The notes below the pieces were generated by a model. It ran no database searches and had not been told where the DNA came from. It worked only from the letters and a program-made list of their open reading frames with translations. A DNA stretch of 6,625 nt from NCBI GenBank assembly GCA_934511335.1, contig CAKSWL010000122.1:1-6625 (forward strand). The letters are read 5' to 3'. Position numbers and translations under genes: made by a program. Positions within the stretch are counted from its first letter, which is position 1, and each line of letters opens with the position of its first letter. Of the stretch, positions 5,298-6,625 are shown piece after piece. The stretch comes from an uncultured Cloacibacillus sp. (lineage in GTDB: Bacteria > Synergistota > Synergistia > Synergistales > Synergistaceae).

Positions 5298-6625
5298 TTA
5301 TCTGACGATGATTTTTTCTATCAGGTTCTTTTCAAGTATCAGATCGTTGTATTTGAGCCGCCGCTCCACCTCGTCGGTCAGCAGATCGTAGGCGGAACAA
5401 TCGAGGCGTTCGCCGCTGCCCAAGTCTGTAGCGTGCCCGGCGGCGGGCTCCACGTAGACGTTTCCCTCGATGTAGCTGCCGTTGCGGAATATCACGGGGC
5501 CTCCGGCCTCCTTGTCCAGCAGATCGGTGCCGAAGGCGGTGGTGATGCCCAGCCCCAGCAAACCGGAGACCGTCGGCAGGATGTCCATCTGCCCGACGTT
5601 TTTTTGCACGACGCGCGGAGCCTTCGCCGTCTCCGGCGTGCGGAAAAAGAGCGGGACGCGCCGCGTCGCCTTCCACTCGGCGGCCTCCTCTATATCCTTT
5701 CCAAGCAGCTTCTCCATATCTTTTTTGTAGGCGATCGGGATCGCCGGATGGTCTCCATAGACGACGACCAGACTCTTATCAAGCAGTCCTGAGGCTCTAA
5801 GCTTCTCGATAAAGACGCCGAACTGCCGGTCAAAGTAGTTTATCGAGAGAAGATAATCGCCGATCAGCGTCCCTTGCAGTTCGGGAGGCAGAGGCAGCGT
5901 ATCCCGCGGCAGCTCCGCAAAGTCGAAGGGATGGTGGCTCGAAAGGGTGACGATAAACCCGTAGAAGGGCGTCTTCATCTCTGCGAATATTTCCAGCGCG
6001 CGCGAAAAAATCACCTCGTCGCTGAGGCCGAGACCGATCGCCTCGTCGTCAGGAAAGGTGTTTTGACTGTACTGCCGGTGGAACCAGAGCTTAGGATGCA
6101 TCCTGTGGCAGTTCCAGAAGGCGCTGCGCGTGCCCTGCACGACGACGGCGCGCGCCCCCCGCCGGCGCATCGCGCGCGCGAGGGAATTGTAATCGTTGTC
6201 CGCGTAAAGCGTATAGGCGGCGCCGAAGGCGGCTGGGAAAAGTCCAGTGTTGGCCATGAACTCCGCATCCGAACTGTTGCCGGCCGCCACCTGGCTCCAG
6301 GTGTTGGGAAAATAGAGGCATTCTTCTTTAAAACGGTTGAGGTTGGGCGTCACGGGGACGCCGCCGATCTCAAGGTCCACGACGAAATATTGCAGCGCCT
6401 CGCACTGCACGAGGATGAGGTTCTTCGCGCGCGTCTTCCAGTGCGGCCTAGGGCGGCGGCGCTCAAACCAGCCTCTGATCTCGTCTATGGTCTTCTGCGG
6501 CACGTTCTGCGGCTCCAGCGCCTTGTGCGTCAGCGCAAAGAAGTCCCACCAGTGAAAGGCGGCGGTGCCGACCCAAGCGCAGACGGAGAGGCGGTCGTAC
6601 ATCGCGTTGATGATGTTCGGGCGGA
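5298..6625 (-). CDS. LTA synthase / OpgB-like phosphoglycerol transferase (sulfatase fold), N-terminus off window
   Basis: C-terminal catalytic part (about 441 residues) of a membrane-anchored enzyme of the LTA synthase/alkaline phosphatase superfamily. These enzymes transfer phosphoglycerol or a similar head group from phospholipid to a polymer outside the inner membrane. The frame runs open through the right edge, so the start and the N-terminal membrane helices are missing. The metal-site Glu is in VQCEALQ (codon 6401-6399), followed by TPNLNRF. The nucleophile region is AAGNSSDAEFM, with the nucleophile position a Ser (codon 6275-6273) where LtaS has Thr. SSHHPF (around 5945-5925) and VYGDH (Asp 5753-5751, His 5750-5748) supply further metal and substrate contacts. 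The stop is TAA at 5300-5298. It lies 80 nt upstream of the GT2 gene on the same strand. In a diderm this could decorate periplasmic or surface glycans, like OpgB. A phosphoethanolamine transferase or other sulfatase-family role is less likely. The real substrate is unknown. Confidence 0.9.
   Translation of the reverse strand, partial: RPNIINAMYDRLSVCAWVGTAAFHWWDFFALTHKALEPQNVPQKTIDEIRGWFERRRPRPHWKTRAKNLILVQCEALQYFVVDLEIGGVPVTPNLNRFKEECLYFPNTWSQVAAGNSSDAEFMANTGLFPAAFGAAYTLYADNDYNSLARAMRRRGARAVVVQGTRSAFWNCHRMHPKLWFHRQYSQNTFPDDEAIGLGLSDEVIFSRALEIFAEMKTPFYGFIVTLSSHHPFDFAELPRDTLPLPPELQGTLIGDYLLSINYFDRQFGVFIEKLRASGLLDKSLVVVYGDHPAIPIAYKKDMEKLLGKDIEEAAEWKATRRVPLFFRTPETAKAPRVVQKNVGQMDILPTVSGLLGLGITTAFGTDLLDKEAGGPVIFRNGSYIEGNVYVEPAAGHATDLGSGERLDCSAYDLLTDEVERRLKYNDLILEKNLIEKIIVR

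Noticed and set aside
1..6625. tRNA, rRNA, CRISPR array, insertion sequence or prophage elements
   Set aside because: I looked on both strands and saw no tRNA-like cloverleaf, spaced repeats, transposase or integrase motifs, or terminal inverted repeats.

Overview
The window is compact, GC-rich bacterial DNA with one AT-rich gap. It carries five protein genes on the minus strand and one small gene on the plus strand. The gene set is a NhaC antiporter, a clostridial-type 2[4Fe-4S] ferredoxin, a class II aldolase, an LplT-like MFS carrier, a membrane GT2 glycosyltransferase and an LTA-synthase-like phosphotransferase. It suits an anaerobic, amino-acid- or Na+-using bacterium. My best guess is a member of the Synergistota (Cloacibacillus or Synergistes type), with Negativicutes as the alternative. 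This is inferred from gene content and composition, since no rRNA or other marker gene is present.

Layout. Positions 1-1346 (minus) hold a NhaC-family Na+/H+ antiporter whose C-terminus runs off the left edge. Positions 1347-1714 are an AT-rich divergent intergenic region. It contains a good sigma70-type promoter for the ferredoxin, with an A-tract upstream and a hairpin at the predicted mRNA 5' end. The ferredoxin (1715-1888, plus) ends in a 16-bp stem flanked by A6 and T6, which should terminate transcription from both sides. Next, read from right to left on the minus strand, is a likely three-gene operon: GT2 glycosyltransferase (5217-3886), MFS carrier (3889-2606) and class II aldolase (2613-1972). 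These genes overlap by 4 and 8 nt. A TTGTCA-N17-TATGAT promoter (5284-5256) precedes the operon and the shared terminator ends it. Upstream of the promoter is the C-terminal catalytic part of an LTA-synthase/OpgB-like enzyme (5298 to beyond 6625).

How the genes may work together: the phosphotransferase and the GT2 enzyme are both envelope enzymes, and the LplT-like carrier handles lysophospholipids in its family. The right half therefore looks like an envelope polymer or lipid-remodelling neighbourhood. The aldolase fits this poorly and may only be co-transcribed.

Most notable points: (i) the MFS gene has no ATG, GTG or TTG start able to give a full-length protein. The only well-placed initiation site is an ATA codon that overlaps the upstream stop as ATAA and follows a strong Shine-Dalgarno (SD) sequence. 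(ii) The LTA-synthase-like enzyme has Ser where the catalytic Thr is expected. I did not find a clearly novel multi-gene system such as a defence island, CRISPR array or mobile element.
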